A stretch of 64,000 nt of DNA from Limiplasma sp034927815 (GCA_034927815.1 JAYFPK010000037.1:9802-73801), one strand, 5' to 3'. Positions 18,520-28,303 are shown, numbered from the stretch's first letter. Notes: generated by a model from the letters alone, not told the origin. Translations and numbers: made by a program.

Positions 18520-18548
18520 TTACATGGGAGCGGTATCTTTGGTATACT
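18520..18548 (+). promoter_or_regulatory. Promoter of the M13 peptidase gene
   Basis: TTACAT (18520-18525) and TATACT (18543-18548) are spaced 17 bp, 55 bases before the start codon. The rest of the 18319-18519 stretch shows nothing else. Confidence 0.6.
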
Positions 18549-18602
18549 TTTTGTGACGTCTCTTGGAGATCTGCTGACTATACGGATAGAAAGGAAATTG
18601 CA

Positions 18603-20606
18603 ATGATGAAAACACACGCCCGAAAAAAGACGTGGGTACTGGTTCTCGTACTCGCGCTGATTCTCCCCCTATGCATGCCTCAGGCCCTTGCCGGGGGAGC
18701 GGAGCCCGTCCGGTTGGAGGACGACTTCTATTCTTACGTGAATGCCCAGTGGCTGGCCGAAGCGGAGATTCGCCCGGACCGCTCCAGAATCAGCGCTTTT
18801 TCCGAGATGGGAGATAATATTTTGGACACGCTGATGGCCGACTTCGAGGCCATGATGGCCTCCGGCCAGGACACCGGCGATCCAATGCTGGACATGTTTT
18901 TGACCTATTATTCCATGGTCAAGGATATGGATAAGCGCAATGCGGACGGCTTTGCGCCCGCGGCGGAGGACTACGCCCGCATCCAGAACCTCAAGAGCCT
19001 GGAGGACCTGTCCGCACAGATCCAGCAGTGGCAGCAGGACGGAATGCCTCTGCCCTTTATCTTTGGGGTTTCCACGGATCCGGTGGATGTGACCCGGTAC
19101 ATTTTGGGCGTCGGCATGGGGGAGATCTACCTGGACGATCCCGATTACTACAACCCGGACAACCCGGCCGGCCAGAAGGCCATGTCCCAGACGAAGGAGA
19201 TGCAGACGCGGCTGCTCATGGCGGCGGGCGCGACCGAAGAAGAGGCCAGGGCCGACGTGGAACGCGCCTTCGCCTTTGACGCCCTGCTGGTGGCCCAGAC
19301 GCCAAGCCTTGAAGAACAAGCCAATTATGTCAGCCGGCTCAACAACCCGGTGCCATATGAGGAATTTGCCGCCCTGAGCAAAAACGTTGACCTGGGCGCG
19401 CTGGCAGCCGGGATTGTGGGGCAGGCTCCGGATACCATCAACATGATGAACGCAGAGTTTTTTCACGCCTTTGACGAGATCTACGCCCCCGAGCACTTTG
19501 AAAACCTGAAGAGCTGGATGAAGGTGAACTTCCTCAGGGAGGCGGCCCCCCTTCTCGGGGACGATTTTCTGGAACCTCTCAACACATACCAAATGCAGAG
19601 TACCGGCATGAAGGAGAAGGAGGATCCCCGGGAGGACGCGTATCACCAGGCGCATGCGGCGTTTGATGATTTCGTGGGCATGTACTACGGGAAAACCTAC
19701 TTTGGGGAAGAGGCCAAGGCGGAGGTCACCGCCATTGTCAAGCAGGCCCTTGACGTATACCGCACCCGGCTTGAGAACAACGATTGGCTGAGCGAAGAAA
19801 CCAAGGCCATGGCTATTCGCAAGCTGGACGCCATGACCCTCCGCGTTGGATATCCTGATAAGCTGCCTTCCTATTACGACCTGTATACCATTACGCCTGC
19901 CCAGGAAGGCGGCACCCTGTACAGCAATGCCAGGGCCCGGGGCCGGGCGTTTCGCCAGGAGATTTTCGGCAGATACGGCACCAAGCCGGATCGTACAGAC
20001 TGGATTGTAGGAGGCGACACGGTCAACGCCTTCTATAGCCCCACCGATAACTCCATCAATTTCCCGGCGGGGATTTTGCAGCCCCCGGTGTATTCTCCCA
20101 CCCAGAGCCAAAGCGCAACCCTGGGCGGCATTGGGGTCGTCATCGGCCATGAGGTTTCCCACGCCTTTGACAACAACGGCTCCATGTTTGACGAGGTGGG
20201 CAATATGAGGGACTGGTGGACCGATGAGGACCGGGAAGAGTTTGACCGCCGGGCGGAGGCCATGGTGGAGCTGTTTGACGGCCGTTTGTACGCCGGTTCC
20301 CCCATCAACGGCCAAATGACCCTGGGTGAAAATATCGCGGACGCAGGCGGCGTTTCCTGCATGCTCACCTTGGCCCAGTCCTTGGAGGATGTGTCGTATC
20401 GGGATTTCTTTGAGGCCTTCGCCGCCATCTGGCGCAACAAAACAACCCCGGAGACCGACCAGATGATGCTGATGGACGTGCACTCCCCGCCGATTCTGCG
20501 CGTGAACATCCAGTGCGGCAATGCCGATGAATTCTATGAGGCCTATGACATCAAAGAGACGGACGGCATGTACATCGCGCCGGAAGCCCGGGTGAAAATC
20601 TGGTAA
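18603..20606 (+). CDS. Secreted M13-family zinc metallopeptidase (neprilysin-like)
   Basis: This 667-residue endopeptidase has an N-terminal signal segment (basic, then VLVLVLALILPLCMPQALAGG), an M13 N-terminal domain starting at DDFYSYVN and a C-terminal catalytic domain. Catalytic features are intact: HEVSH (HExxH, H516/E517/H520), the third zinc ligand in ENIADAGG (E576, with D580) and the substrate-binding NAFYSPTDN. AAAGGAAATTG precedes ATG 18603; the open frame upstream has no ribosome site. Bacterial M13 enzymes cut peptides outside the cytoplasm. The gene is alone, between its own promoter and terminator, so its target cannot be inferred from neighbours. Confidence 0.93.
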   Translation: MMKTHARKKTWVLVLVLALILPLCMPQALAGGAEPVRLEDDFYSYVNAQWLAEAEIRPDRSRISAFSEMGDNILDTLMADFEAMMASGQDTGDPMLDMFLTYYSMVKDMDKRNADGFAPAAEDYARIQNLKSLEDLSAQIQQWQQDGMPLPFIFGVSTDPVDVTRYILGVGMGEIYLDDPDYYNPDNPAGQKAMSQTKEMQTRLLMAAGATEEEARADVERAFAFDALLVAQTPSLEEQANYVSRLNNPVPYEEFAALSKNVDLGALAAGIVGQAPDTINMMNAEFFHAFDEIYAPEHFENLKSWMKVNFLREAAPLLGDDFLEPLNTYQMQSTGMKEKEDPREDAYHQAHAAFDDFVGMYYGKTYFGEEAKAEVTAIVKQALDVYRTRLENNDWLSEETKAMAIRKLDAMTLRVGYPDKLPSYYDLYTITPAQEGGTLYSNARARGRAFRQEIFGRYGTKPDRTDWIVGGDTVNAFYSPTDNSINFPAGILQPPVYSPTQSQSATLGGIGVVIGHEVSHAFDNNGSMFDEVGNMRDWWTDEDREEFDRRAEAMVELFDGRLYAGSPINGQMTLGENIADAGGVSCMLTLAQSLEDVSYRDFFEAFAAIWRNKTTPETDQMMLMDVHSPPILRVNIQCGNADEFYEAYDIKETDGMYIAPEARVKIW

Positions 20607-20620
20607 TCCACAGGGAACCC

Positions 20621-20656
20621 AAGAGCGGCGGGCCATTGCGGCCCGCCGCTCTTTTT
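20621..20656 (+). terminator. Terminator after the M13 peptidase
   Basis: A perfect 14-bp stem (AAGAGCGGCGGGCC with its complement at 20640-20653) is followed by TTTTT. It also faces the end of the minus-strand remnant next door. Confidence 0.92.
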
Positions 20657-20697
20657 GTATGGGTGCCTGGGATGGCCGCCATGCCAAGCTCCGCCAT

Positions 20698-21303
20698 TTA
20701 CCTTGGCTTGACCTCCACCGCCATGTCCTCCGGCAGCCTGGATTCCCCCGCCCAATAGTCAATGGCAAGGGTTTTGACCTGCTCCAAATCCTCCTGGGTG
20801 ACAGCGGATATAATGCGGTCCTTGTACTCCCGGGACCAGTATCCCCCCGCCACGAGCCGTTTCTTCACAGGCGCCGGCTGGTCAAAGGATATAAAGTTCA
20901 GGTTCAGCCGCTGGTTTTGCGCGTCTGCTGGGCCAAACTCCAGGTATCCCGTATGGCCCTCGGGTAAGTATTCCACTAGGAAGCCGTCCTTGGTTACCGA
21001 AACATCCGTAAGGGCCAGCGCGCTGCCATTGTCCAGCTTCACCCGAGCGGGAAGGGCGTCCAAAGGAACATAGGCTGTTTGCATCGCGTTGCCGTGGCCG
21101 TCCAAAGGGGTGCGCTGTTCAGGCACGATGCGCAGTATATCCCTGTCCAGCCCGGCATAAAACCAAACCTCGTTGCGCATTTGCTGCGGATTACCATGCC
21201 TGAAGATGGCGGGGTGTACCACCTGTGCCAGCCCATCGGGGGAGACAGGCTGTTGGCCGTGGATTCCCACGGAGCCGCTGCGTATGATATCAGCTTGCAA
21301 TAG
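20698..21303 (-). pseudogene. 5'-truncated remnant, possibly of a DUF4179-type anti-sigma protein
   Basis: About 200 residues of well-formed coding text end in EDMAVEVKPR. No start codon with a ribosome site exists: continuing upstream, the frame runs into the palindrome at 21350-21390. The mix of beta-strand segments (FLVEYLPEGHTGYLEFG, LNLNFISFDQP) and the ending resemble the extracellular C-terminal part of DUF4179 anti-sigma factors such as the one at 48967-50142. This is a weak, eye-level resemblance. No sigma gene lies beside it, consistent with decay. Confidence 0.45.
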
Positions 21304-21349
21304 GATGCGGCAAGCCGCCCCAGGGAAAGGAAACAACGCTTGGACCCGC

Positions 21350-21390
21350 CAAAGAAGCCGCTTTTCCATCAGAGAAAAGCGGCTTCTTTG
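21350..21390. terminator. Perfect 17-bp palindrome between two minus-strand genes
   Basis: CAAAGAAGCCGCTTTTC and its exact complement flank a 7-nt loop. There is no long T-run on either side, so it may be a weak terminator or a processing hairpin at the end of the uronate transcript. The rest of 21391-21637 shows nothing recognisable. Confidence 0.6.
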
Positions 21391-21637
21391 ATACCCCAAA
21401 CCCCGGGCTTTAAGCGGAGGTGCCGGAAAGCGGGAACGCCGGAAAACCTGCGGCGATCAGGAAAAGCCCCAGTCCTGTTTTCCCTGAACCGCCTGAAAAA
21501 CGGAGGGAAAAGAAGTCGCCATGGGGAAGGGGAGAAGGGGGGAATCAAGAAGTAATTCCACCGGCTTCACGCCTTCGGCCAGCCCTGGCAGCCTTCCCGT
21601 TCCCCGCGCCTCCAGCGAACCCGCCCCCGTTCTATCG

Positions 21638-22714
21638 TTACTTTCCCTGGCGGCTGGCCTTGCCAATGGCTTCCCACAGGCCCAGCAGGTAGCAAGCGCC
21701 CATGGCCCGGTCATACAGGCCGTAGCCCGGCATGGCTACCTCGCCCCATACCATGCGCCCATGATCCGGACGGATCACCGTATCCGGGCAGGTTTCGTAC
21801 AGGGCCTTCATGATCTCGTACATATCCAAATCGCCGTCGGAGGAAAGGTGGGCGGCCTCCTCAAAATCCCCGGGGCCGTTGTGCTTGGTGTTGCGCACAT
21901 GGGCAAAGTGAACGCGGCCTTTCAGGGAGCGGATGATGGCGGGGATGTCATTGGCCGGGTTGGAGGAGAGGGAACCGGTGCACAAGGTGACGCCGTTGAA
22001 GGGGTCGTCCACGGCTTTCATCAGCCGCTGGATTCTCTCGCCGCTGGTGACAATCCTGGGCAGGCCGAAGACGGGCCAGGCGGGGTCGTCGGGGTGGATA
22101 GCCATGCGGATGCCGTATTTCTGGCATACGGGCTTGATGCGCCCCAGGAAATAAACCAGGTTGTCAAAGAGCTTTTCGTCTGTGACATCCTTGTACATCT
22201 CAAAAAGCTCCTTCAGCCGCGCCATGCGCTCCGGCTCCCAGCCCGGGAGGATGAAGCCGTTGGCATTGGCGTCCATCTCGGCCAGCATGGTATCGGGGTT
22301 GATGGCGTCGACCTTCTTCTGGTCATAGGCCAGCACGGTGGCGCCGTCGGGCCGGAGCTTGGCCAGGTCGGAGCGGGTCCAGTCGAACACAGGCATGAAG
22401 TTGTAGCATACCAGCCCAATGCCCTCCTGGCCCAGGCGCTCCAAGGTGGTGATGTAGTTGTCGATGTAGTGCTCCCGGTCGGGGGAGCCCACCTTGATGG
22501 CGTCGTGGATGTTGACGCTTTCGATGCCGGTGAGCTCCAGGCCCGCGTCCTCCACTTCCTTTTTGATGGCGCGGATATCCTCGGCCTTCCAAGCCTCCCC
22601 CGGGGTGGTGCCGTACAGGGTGGTAATCACGCCGGCCACCCCGGCGATCTGGCGGATGTGCTTGAGGGGAACCGTGTCATACCCGGTGCCGAACCAACGC
22701 AAGGTCATCTTCAT
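21638..22714 (-). CDS. uxuA: Mannonate dehydratase
   Basis: This 358-residue enzyme dehydrates D-mannonate to 2-keto-3-deoxygluconate in the glucuronate branch of hexuronate breakdown. It has the UxuA opening (MKMTLRWFGTGYDTVPLKHIRQI) and metal-site segments MAIHPDDPAWP, LCTGSLSSNP, VHFAHVRN and VIRPDHGRMVWGE. Length matches Firmicute UxuA. Of three nearby ATGs, the one at 22714 is best spaced (7 bases after AGGAGGT). It is the last gene of lacI-uxaC-uxaB-uxaA-uxuA, 58 bases after uxaA. Confidence 0.95.
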   Translation of the reverse strand: MKMTLRWFGTGYDTVPLKHIRQIAGVAGVITTLYGTTPGEAWKAEDIRAIKKEVEDAGLELTGIESVNIHDAIKVGSPDREHYIDNYITTLERLGQEGIGLVCYNFMPVFDWTRSDLAKLRPDGATVLAYDQKKVDAINPDTMLAEMDANANGFILPGWEPERMARLKELFEMYKDVTDEKLFDNLVYFLGRIKPVCQKYGIRMAIHPDDPAWPVFGLPRIVTSGERIQRLMKAVDDPFNGVTLCTGSLSSNPANDIPAIIRSLKGRVHFAHVRNTKHNGPGDFEEAAHLSSDGDLDMYEIMKALYETCPDTVIRPDHGRMVWGEVAMPGYGLYDRAMGACYLLGLWEAIGKASRQGK

Positions 22715-22772
22715 ATGCATACCTCCTGGTTTTTTTGTCTTGTGAGGGAAGGAAAGGATAACGGCCAAAGGC

Positions 22773-24248
22773 TTACAGGGTCACGCCGTTTTTCCAAATG
22801 GCGATCCCGCGCTGGTGATGCTCCTCGGCGCGGGTCTGGTACGCGCCGCCGGCGGTGTGAAAAACCAGATCCAGCAGCCGGTCCGAGGCGGCTTCGACGG
22901 TTTCCCCCTCCGCCACGGGGCCCGCGTTAAAGTCCAGCCAATGGGGCTTTTTCTCAAAGAGCGGGGTGTTGGTGGAGATTTTCAGGGTGGGGGCGGGAGC
23001 GCCGAAGGGGGTGCCCCGTCCGGTGGTGAACAGGATCATCTGCGCCCCGCTGGCGGTGAGGGCGGTGGCGGAAACCAGGTCGTTTCCCGGCCCGTAGAGC
23101 AGGTTAAGGCCCGGGACGCTCACCGGCTCTCCATACCCCAGCACGTCCACCACAGGGGCGGAGCCGCCCTTTTGCACGCAGCCCATGCTCTTGTCCTCCA
23201 GGGTGGTGATGCCGCCGTCCTTGTTGCCGGGGGAGGGGTTTTCGTAGACCACCTGGTTGTGGGCGATGAAGTAACGCTTGAAGCCCTCCACCATGTCCAC
23301 GGCCTTGCGGAAGGTGGCCTCGTCCTTGCAGCGGTTCAGCAGCAGGCTTTCGGCCCCGAACATCTCCGGGACCTCCGTGAGGATCGTGGTCCCGCCCATG
23401 GCGATGAGCTTGTCGGAAAAAGCGCCTACGGTAGGATTGGCGGTGATGCCGGACAGGCCGTCGCTGCCGCCGCACTTCATGCCCACCACCAGCTTGGAGG
23501 CGGGGAGGGCCTGGCGCTGGAAGCGGGAGGCGTATTCGGCCAGCTCCCCAAGGAGCCTTCCGCCCACGGCCAGCTCGTCCTCCTCCTGCTGGCAGACCAT
23601 GAAGCGCAGCTTTCTTTGATACTCCGGCCCAAAGAGGGTCCGAAAGTCCTCCATCTTGTTGTTTTCACAGCCCAGGCCTACCACCAGCACGCCCCCGGCG
23701 TTGGGGTGGCGGCACAGGGCGGCCAGGAGGCGGCGGGTCTGTTCGTGGTCGTCCCCCATTTGGCTGCACCCGTAGGGGTGGGGAAAGTGAAACACGCCGT
23801 CCAGGCCGTATTGGGCGGACAAAGAGGCGTTTTCCGCCTCCAGGCTCTTGCAGACGTCGTTCACGCAGCCCACGGTGGGGATGATCCACAATTCGTTGCG
23901 GATTCCGGCCCGGCCGTCCTCCCGCGGGTACCCCAAAAAGGAGCGGGGGGATACCGGGGGCAGCTCCGGACGGATGGGGGAGTAGGCATAGCGGGCGTCT
24001 TCCTCAAGCCCGGTTTTTACGTTGTGGGTGTGCACCCACACGCCGGGGGCAATGTCCCCCTTGGCGAAGCCGATGGGCAGGCCGTACTTCACCACGGGCG
24101 CGCCGCTGGCAATGCCGGTGAGGGCGAACTTGTGCCCGGCGGGGATGGGCTCCAGCATCGTCACGCCCAGGGTGGCTTCCCCGGCGCTGAGGGGGGAGAG
24201 GGCCACGGCCACATTGTCGCCCCCATGGATTTGGAGGGCCTTCTTCAT
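22773..24248 (-). CDS. uxaA: Altronate dehydratase
   Basis: This 491-residue enzyme converts D-altronate to 2-keto-3-deoxygluconate in the galacturonate branch. The N-terminal SAF-like domain (about 1-90, with VWVHTHNVKTGLEED) and the large C-terminal UxaA/GarD domain (LGYPREDGRAGIRNELWIIPTVGCVN, PYGCSQMGDDHEQTRRLLAAL, GLGCENNKM, MKCGGSDGLSGITANP) are present in order and full length. The conserved cysteines and histidines of the metal site are intact. It overlaps the uxaB stop by four bases (ATGA), indicating coupled translation. Confidence 0.95.
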   Translation of the reverse strand: MKKALQIHGGDNVAVALSPLSAGEATLGVTMLEPIPAGHKFALTGIASGAPVVKYGLPIGFAKGDIAPGVWVHTHNVKTGLEEDARYAYSPIRPELPPVSPRSFLGYPREDGRAGIRNELWIIPTVGCVNDVCKSLEAENASLSAQYGLDGVFHFPHPYGCSQMGDDHEQTRRLLAALCRHPNAGGVLVVGLGCENNKMEDFRTLFGPEYQRKLRFMVCQQEEDELAVGGRLLGELAEYASRFQRQALPASKLVVGMKCGGSDGLSGITANPTVGAFSDKLIAMGGTTILTEVPEMFGAESLLLNRCKDEATFRKAVDMVEGFKRYFIAHNQVVYENPSPGNKDGGITTLEDKSMGCVQKGGSAPVVDVLGYGEPVSVPGLNLLYGPGNDLVSATALTASGAQMILFTTGRGTPFGAPAPTLKISTNTPLFEKKPHWLDFNAGPVAEGETVEAASDRLLDLVFHTAGGAYQTRAEEHHQRGIAIWKNGVTL

Positions 24249-25681
24249 GCCAGCACCGCCTCAAGGGCGGCCCTCATGCCCTGGGACTGGATGGCCGCGA
24301 GGGCCTGGGTGACGGCGGGGAGGAAGCCGGGAATATCCGCCAGGTTCAGGCCCCAGAAGCGCTCCTGGGCGCAGAGGGCGGCCATCAGCTCCTGGGGGGA
24401 ATCCCCCCGGCGGGCGCTAAAGAAGTCCAGCACCTCCTTCTCATCCTTGCAGTCAAAGTTGCCGCAGCGGTAGAACTCCCCATAGGCGGCAAAGCTGAAG
24501 GTGAGAAGCTTGGGCAAGGCCCCCGTGCGCTTGACGGACTCCGTGATGCTGGGCAGCACCCGGGCCCGCCATTTGGAGGTGCAGTTGAGGGTGATGGAGA
24601 TAAGCTCGTGGCGGATGAAGGGGTTTTGGAAGCGCTCGATCACCGAAGCGGCGAAGGTATCCAGCTCCTGGCGGGGCAAATCCAGGGTGGGGATGATCTC
24701 CTGGGCGATTTCCCTTTCCAGGAAGGAGCGCAGCAGGGGATCCGACATCATGTCCCCCACGGTTTCCAGGCCGCACAAAAGCCCCGCGCAGACCGTGGAG
24801 GTGTGAGCGCCGTTGAGGATGCGCACCTTGCGCTGCTTGTAGCCCGTGCAGTCCTCCGTGACCAGCACCGGAAGGCCGGATTTGGCGAAGGGCAGCTCCT
24901 CATTCAGGCTGGCGGGGCCTTCCACGGCCCAAAAGCCAAAGGGCTCCCCGCAGACCAGCAGGCCGTCCTCGTAGCCGTTGGCGGCGTTCAGCGCCTGGGC
25001 GTCCTGGGGGTAGCCGGGCACGATGCGGTCCACCAGCGTGGAGCAGAACACGTTTTTCTCCTCCACCCAGGCCGCGAACTCCGCGGGAAGGTTCCACAAG
25101 GCGATATACTTGCGCACACAGGCCAAAAGGGCCTTGCCGTTTTCCTCGATGAGCTCGCAGGGCAGCATCACAAAGCCGCTCTCCGGCAGATGGCGGTAGC
25201 GCTCCAGCAGCAGCAAGGTCAGCTTGCCGGGGAAGGCGGCGGCGGAGGGCTCCTCCATCCGGTCCTCCTGCCGGAAGGCGATGCCCGCCTCGGTGGTGTT
25301 GCTGACGATGTACTTGATGTCCGGGTTATGGGCGCAGGCCAGCACCGCGCCGAATTCCTCCGCGGCGCTGATGCAGCGGGAGATGCAGGAGATCACCCGG
25401 CGCTTTTCCACCTTTTGGCCGTTTTCAATGCCCCGAAGGTAGAGGGTGTACAGGCAATCCTGGGCGTCAAACTTCTCTTTCAAAGCCGGGGCGGGAATGG
25501 GCTGCACCGCCACGACCTTGCCATGGAAGCCGGAGCGCTCGTTAGCCACGTCGATGAAGTAGTCCACAAAGGCCCGCAGGAAATTGCCCTCCCCAAACTG
25601 GAGCACCCGTTCCGGCGCGCTTTCCAGGAGATAGTCCCGGTTTCCCTGGTTTGCGAGGGTCTGATAGGATAGCCGTTCCAT
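24245..25681 (-). CDS. uxaB: Tagaturonate reductase
   Basis: This 478-residue member of the mannitol dehydrogenase family reduces D-tagaturonate to D-altronate with NADH. It has the N-terminal dinucleotide-binding segment (RVLQFGEGNFLRAFVDYFID), the family motif region CELIEENG, and the C-terminal domain with KVRILNGAHTS. GAAGGAGG before ATG 25681 fixes the start. It is distinguished from UxuB (a second, longer family member at 32237-33808) by its UxaB-type N-terminus and its place between uxaC and uxaA. Confidence 0.94.
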   Translation of the reverse strand: MERLSYQTLANQGNRDYLLESAPERVLQFGEGNFLRAFVDYFIDVANERSGFHGKVVAVQPIPAPALKEKFDAQDCLYTLYLRGIENGQKVEKRRVISCISRCISAAEEFGAVLACAHNPDIKYIVSNTTEAGIAFRQEDRMEEPSAAAFPGKLTLLLLERYRHLPESGFVMLPCELIEENGKALLACVRKYIALWNLPAEFAAWVEEKNVFCSTLVDRIVPGYPQDAQALNAANGYEDGLLVCGEPFGFWAVEGPASLNEELPFAKSGLPVLVTEDCTGYKQRKVRILNGAHTSTVCAGLLCGLETVGDMMSDPLLRSFLEREIAQEIIPTLDLPRQELDTFAASVIERFQNPFIRHELISITLNCTSKWRARVLPSITESVKRTGALPKLLTFSFAAYGEFYRCGNFDCKDEKEVLDFFSARRGDSPQELMAALCAQERFWGLNLADIPGFLPAVTQALAAIQSQGMRAALEAVLA

Positions 25682-25700
25682 GCCCGAACCTCCTTCACGG

Positions 25701-27095
25701 TCAGTATCCGAAGTATTCCTTGGCGTTGTGATAGCACACGTTTTGCACCAGCTTGCCCAGCCGAGGAAGGTCGCCCGGGAACTCGCCCCGTTCCACCCAC
25801 TGGCCCAGCAAATCGCAGAGAATCCGGCGGAAATACTCGTGCCGGGGATAGGCCAAAAAGCTGCGGGAATCGGTGACCATGCCCAGGAAATTATCCAGGG
25901 GGGCCAGGGAAGCCATGGCGGTCATCTGGCGGAGCATGCCCTCCTTGGTGTCGTTGAACCACCAGGCCGAGCCCTGCTGCACCTTGCCCCGCACTCCCTG
26001 GGCCTGGAACCCCCCCGCGATGCTGGAGAGCATGGCGTCGTCGTTGGGGGAGAGGGAAAACAGCACGGTCTTGGGCAGGCAGCCCTTGCGATCCAACTCG
26101 TCCAGCAGGGCGGGCAGACCGGGCACGGAAACCGCGGGGGCAATGGCGTCATAGCCGGTATCCGGGCCCATGACCTCAAACCGGGCGGTGTTCACGTTGC
26201 GGATCGCGCCGAAATGGATCTCCATGACCCAGCCCCGCCGGCCGTACTCCTGGCCCAAAAACAGCATGCAAGCGTACTGGAAGGCGGCGGCCTCCTGGCG
26301 GGAGACCTCCCCGCCCCGGAGCCCCTTGGACAGGATACTGTCTAGTTCCGCCTCTGTGGCGGGAACCCGTTCCAGGAAGTCAAGGCCATGGTCCGAGGCG
26401 GAGCAGCCGTGGGCGGCGAAGTGGTCCATCCGGGCGCGAAGGGCGGCCCGCAGGGATTCCATGTCCTTCACGCCGCCCAGCTGGGCGGCGTAGGAAGCAA
26501 AGCCGGGCTTGTGGATGTTCAACAGCCTGTCAGGCCGCCAGGCGGGCCTGACGGTGATGGAAAAGGCGGGGTCCGCGGCCAGCTTCCGGTGCCATTCCAA
26601 GGTGTCCAGGGGATCGTCGGTGGTGGCAAGGCCTACCACGTTGGAACGGCGCAGGATCTCCCGGACGGACAGGCCGGAGCGCAGCGTTTCATTGCACGCC
26701 TCCCAGATGTCCGGGGCCGTGTCCTCGTTCAGGGGCGTATGGCAGTCAAAGTAGCGCTGCAGCTCCAGGTGGGCCCAATGGTACACCGGGTTGCCGGGAA
26801 TCTTGGGCAGGCAGCGGGCAAAGGCCAGGAACTTCTCATAGTCCTCCCCATCCCCGGTGATGAGCCGCTCAGGCTCGCCGCAGGCCCGCATGAGCCGCCA
26901 TTTGTAATGGTCGCCGTGAAAGTCGCCCCCCAGCCAAAGCTGGGTGAGGTTCTCGTAAACCCGGTCCTCGTAGATCTCCTGGGGGGGCACATGGCAATGA
27001 TAGTCGATGATGGGCATTGGGGCGGCATAGTGATGATACAGCGCGCGGGCCGTATCCGAGTTCAATAAAAAATCCTCATCCATAAATGCCTTCAT
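25701..27095 (-). CDS. uxaC: Glucuronate/galacturonate isomerase
   Basis: This 464-residue isomerase converts D-glucuronate to D-fructuronate and D-galacturonate to D-tagaturonate, the entry step for both branches. It opens with the conserved MKAFMDEDFLLNSDTARALYHH and has the amidohydrolase-like IIDYHCHVPP metal motif (about 29-38), NVVGLATTDDP and MVTDSRSFLAYPRHEYFRRILC. The start at 27095 is chosen by this family N-terminus; the frame extends upstream into the lacI end. The only purine-rich site is about 16 bases off, so translation may depend on coupling to lacI. Confidence 0.95.
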   Translation of the reverse strand: MKAFMDEDFLLNSDTARALYHHYAAPMPIIDYHCHVPPQEIYEDRVYENLTQLWLGGDFHGDHYKWRLMRACGEPERLITGDGEDYEKFLAFARCLPKIPGNPVYHWAHLELQRYFDCHTPLNEDTAPDIWEACNETLRSGLSVREILRRSNVVGLATTDDPLDTLEWHRKLAADPAFSITVRPAWRPDRLLNIHKPGFASYAAQLGGVKDMESLRAALRARMDHFAAHGCSASDHGLDFLERVPATEAELDSILSKGLRGGEVSRQEAAAFQYACMLFLGQEYGRRGWVMEIHFGAIRNVNTARFEVMGPDTGYDAIAPAVSVPGLPALLDELDRKGCLPKTVLFSLSPNDDAMLSSIAGGFQAQGVRGKVQQGSAWWFNDTKEGMLRQMTAMASLAPLDNFLGMVTDSRSFLAYPRHEYFRRILCDLLGQWVERGEFPGDLPRLGKLVQNVCYHNAKEYFGY

Positions 27096-27120
27096 AATAG
27101 GTCGCTCAGCCTGCCTTTCC

Positions 27121-28194
27121 TTATTGCTCCAAATTGGATTGCAGCCACTCATACTGGGGGTCCATATAGCTTTCCAGGTTGGTCTTCAGGATGATGCGGG
27201 TATCCACGTGCAACCGGGGCATGGGGGGTGTCCACCCCTCCAGGATGTGCCGCACCAGCAGCCGGGCGGCCTGGAGGCCCTGGCGGTAAGGGTTCTGGTA
27301 GAGCAGCGCCGCGCACCAGCCCTCCCGCAGGGCCGTGGCGGTACGCTCCGTCAGGTCGTATCCCACCACCTTGATATCCCGGCGGTTCAGGGCTTTCACG
27401 GCCTGGAGCGCCCCCGCTGTGCTGGAATAGCCCGTGCAGAAAACGCCGTTGATGTCCGGCACCCGGGCGATGAGGTCCGTCAGGCTTTTGGCGGCCAAAC
27501 CGGGCTCGCTCAGGCACTCGGAACAGGGGTAGATATGGATGTCCGGGGCCTCCAGCTGGACGTATTCGCAAAAGCCGCCGAAGCGCTCAATAAAGGGCGT
27601 GGCCCGGCTGAAATTCCCCAGGATCGTCACATTGCCCTGGCCATGGAGGAAGGTGCTCAGCAGCTCCGCCCCCATCAGCCCGGACTGGCGGGAGTTGTTG
27701 CCCACATAAAAGAGGCGGCGGCTGTCCGGCGCGTCGGTATTGAAGGTCACCACCGGGGTGCCCGCGGCCACGAACCGGTCGATCTCGCTTACGTTCAGCG
27801 CCCCGGCGGAGTTGATGGCCAAGCCGTCGAAGTCCGCCGGGTCCACCTGGCACAGCCGGGCCCGGGCAATTTCCGGATCCTGGGTCCTGTACCGGATCTT
27901 TTCGATCTCCACCCCGTAGTATTGCAACTCCTCCAGGGCCTTGTCAAAGCCCCGGTCAATATCGTGATAAAAATCCGTGGGCTCCTGGGGATAGGCCGCG
28001 CCGATGCGGATGGTTTTCTTGCGGCCCAGGGCGCTGGCAAACTTGTTGGGCCGGTAGCCCAGCTCCTCCGCCACCTGGAGCACCCGGGCTTTGCTGTCCC
28101 CGCTGACGCCGTCCCGGTTGTTCAACGCCCGGTCCACCGTGCCGATGGAGGTTCCCGCCTTTTCGGCAATCATTTTTAAGGTTACGCGCGTCAT
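27121..28194 (-). CDS. LacI-family transcriptional regulator of uronate genes
   Basis: This 357-residue repressor has an N-terminal LacI helix-turn-helix (MTRVTLKMIAEKAGTSIGTVDRALNNRDGVS, hinge near YRPNKFASALGRKK) and a periplasmic-binding-protein-like effector domain. The RALNNR hinge variant matches the sugar-repressor group rather than CcpA. Start 28194 is chosen from family N-termini; an ATG two codons earlier (28200) is also possible because AGGAG lies between optimal spacings for both. It leads the uxaC-uxaB-uxaA-uxuA operon. CGTTAACG palindromes upstream of it and of uxuB are its likely targets, with a uronate or pathway intermediate as inducer. Confidence 0.88.
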   Translation of the reverse strand: MTRVTLKMIAEKAGTSIGTVDRALNNRDGVSGDSKARVLQVAEELGYRPNKFASALGRKKTIRIGAAYPQEPTDFYHDIDRGFDKALEELQYYGVEIEKIRYRTQDPEIARARLCQVDPADFDGLAINSAGALNVSEIDRFVAAGTPVVTFNTDAPDSRRLFYVGNNSRQSGLMGAELLSTFLHGQGNVTILGNFSRATPFIERFGGFCEYVQLEAPDIHIYPCSECLSEPGLAAKSLTDLIARVPDINGVFCTGYSSTAGALQAVKALNRRDIKVVGYDLTERTATALREGWCAALLYQNPYRQGLQAARLLVRHILEGWTPPMPRLHVDTRIILKTNLESYMDPQYEWLQSNLEQ

Positions 28195-28295
28195 ATACAT
28201 CCTACTCCTGACGGTATCAGCCCCGTCAATGTCCATTGAACCCTGAGGATACTATACCAGAAGATTTTTCGGAAGTACAGGATTTTCCGTGTCCG

Positions 28296-28303
28296 TTAAC
28301 GAA
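28296..28303. promoter_or_regulatory. Candidate LacI operator in the divergent lacI/ABC region
   Basis: The palindrome CGTTAACG lies between the divergent lacI and ABC genes and is followed by AAATTTTTT. The same core, doubled, lies before uxuB (33868-33881). LacI-family operators are typically palindromes with a central CG, so a site shared across the regulon is plausible. A lacI minus-10 (TATAGT on the minus strand, 28251-28256) lies nearby. Confidence 0.55.
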
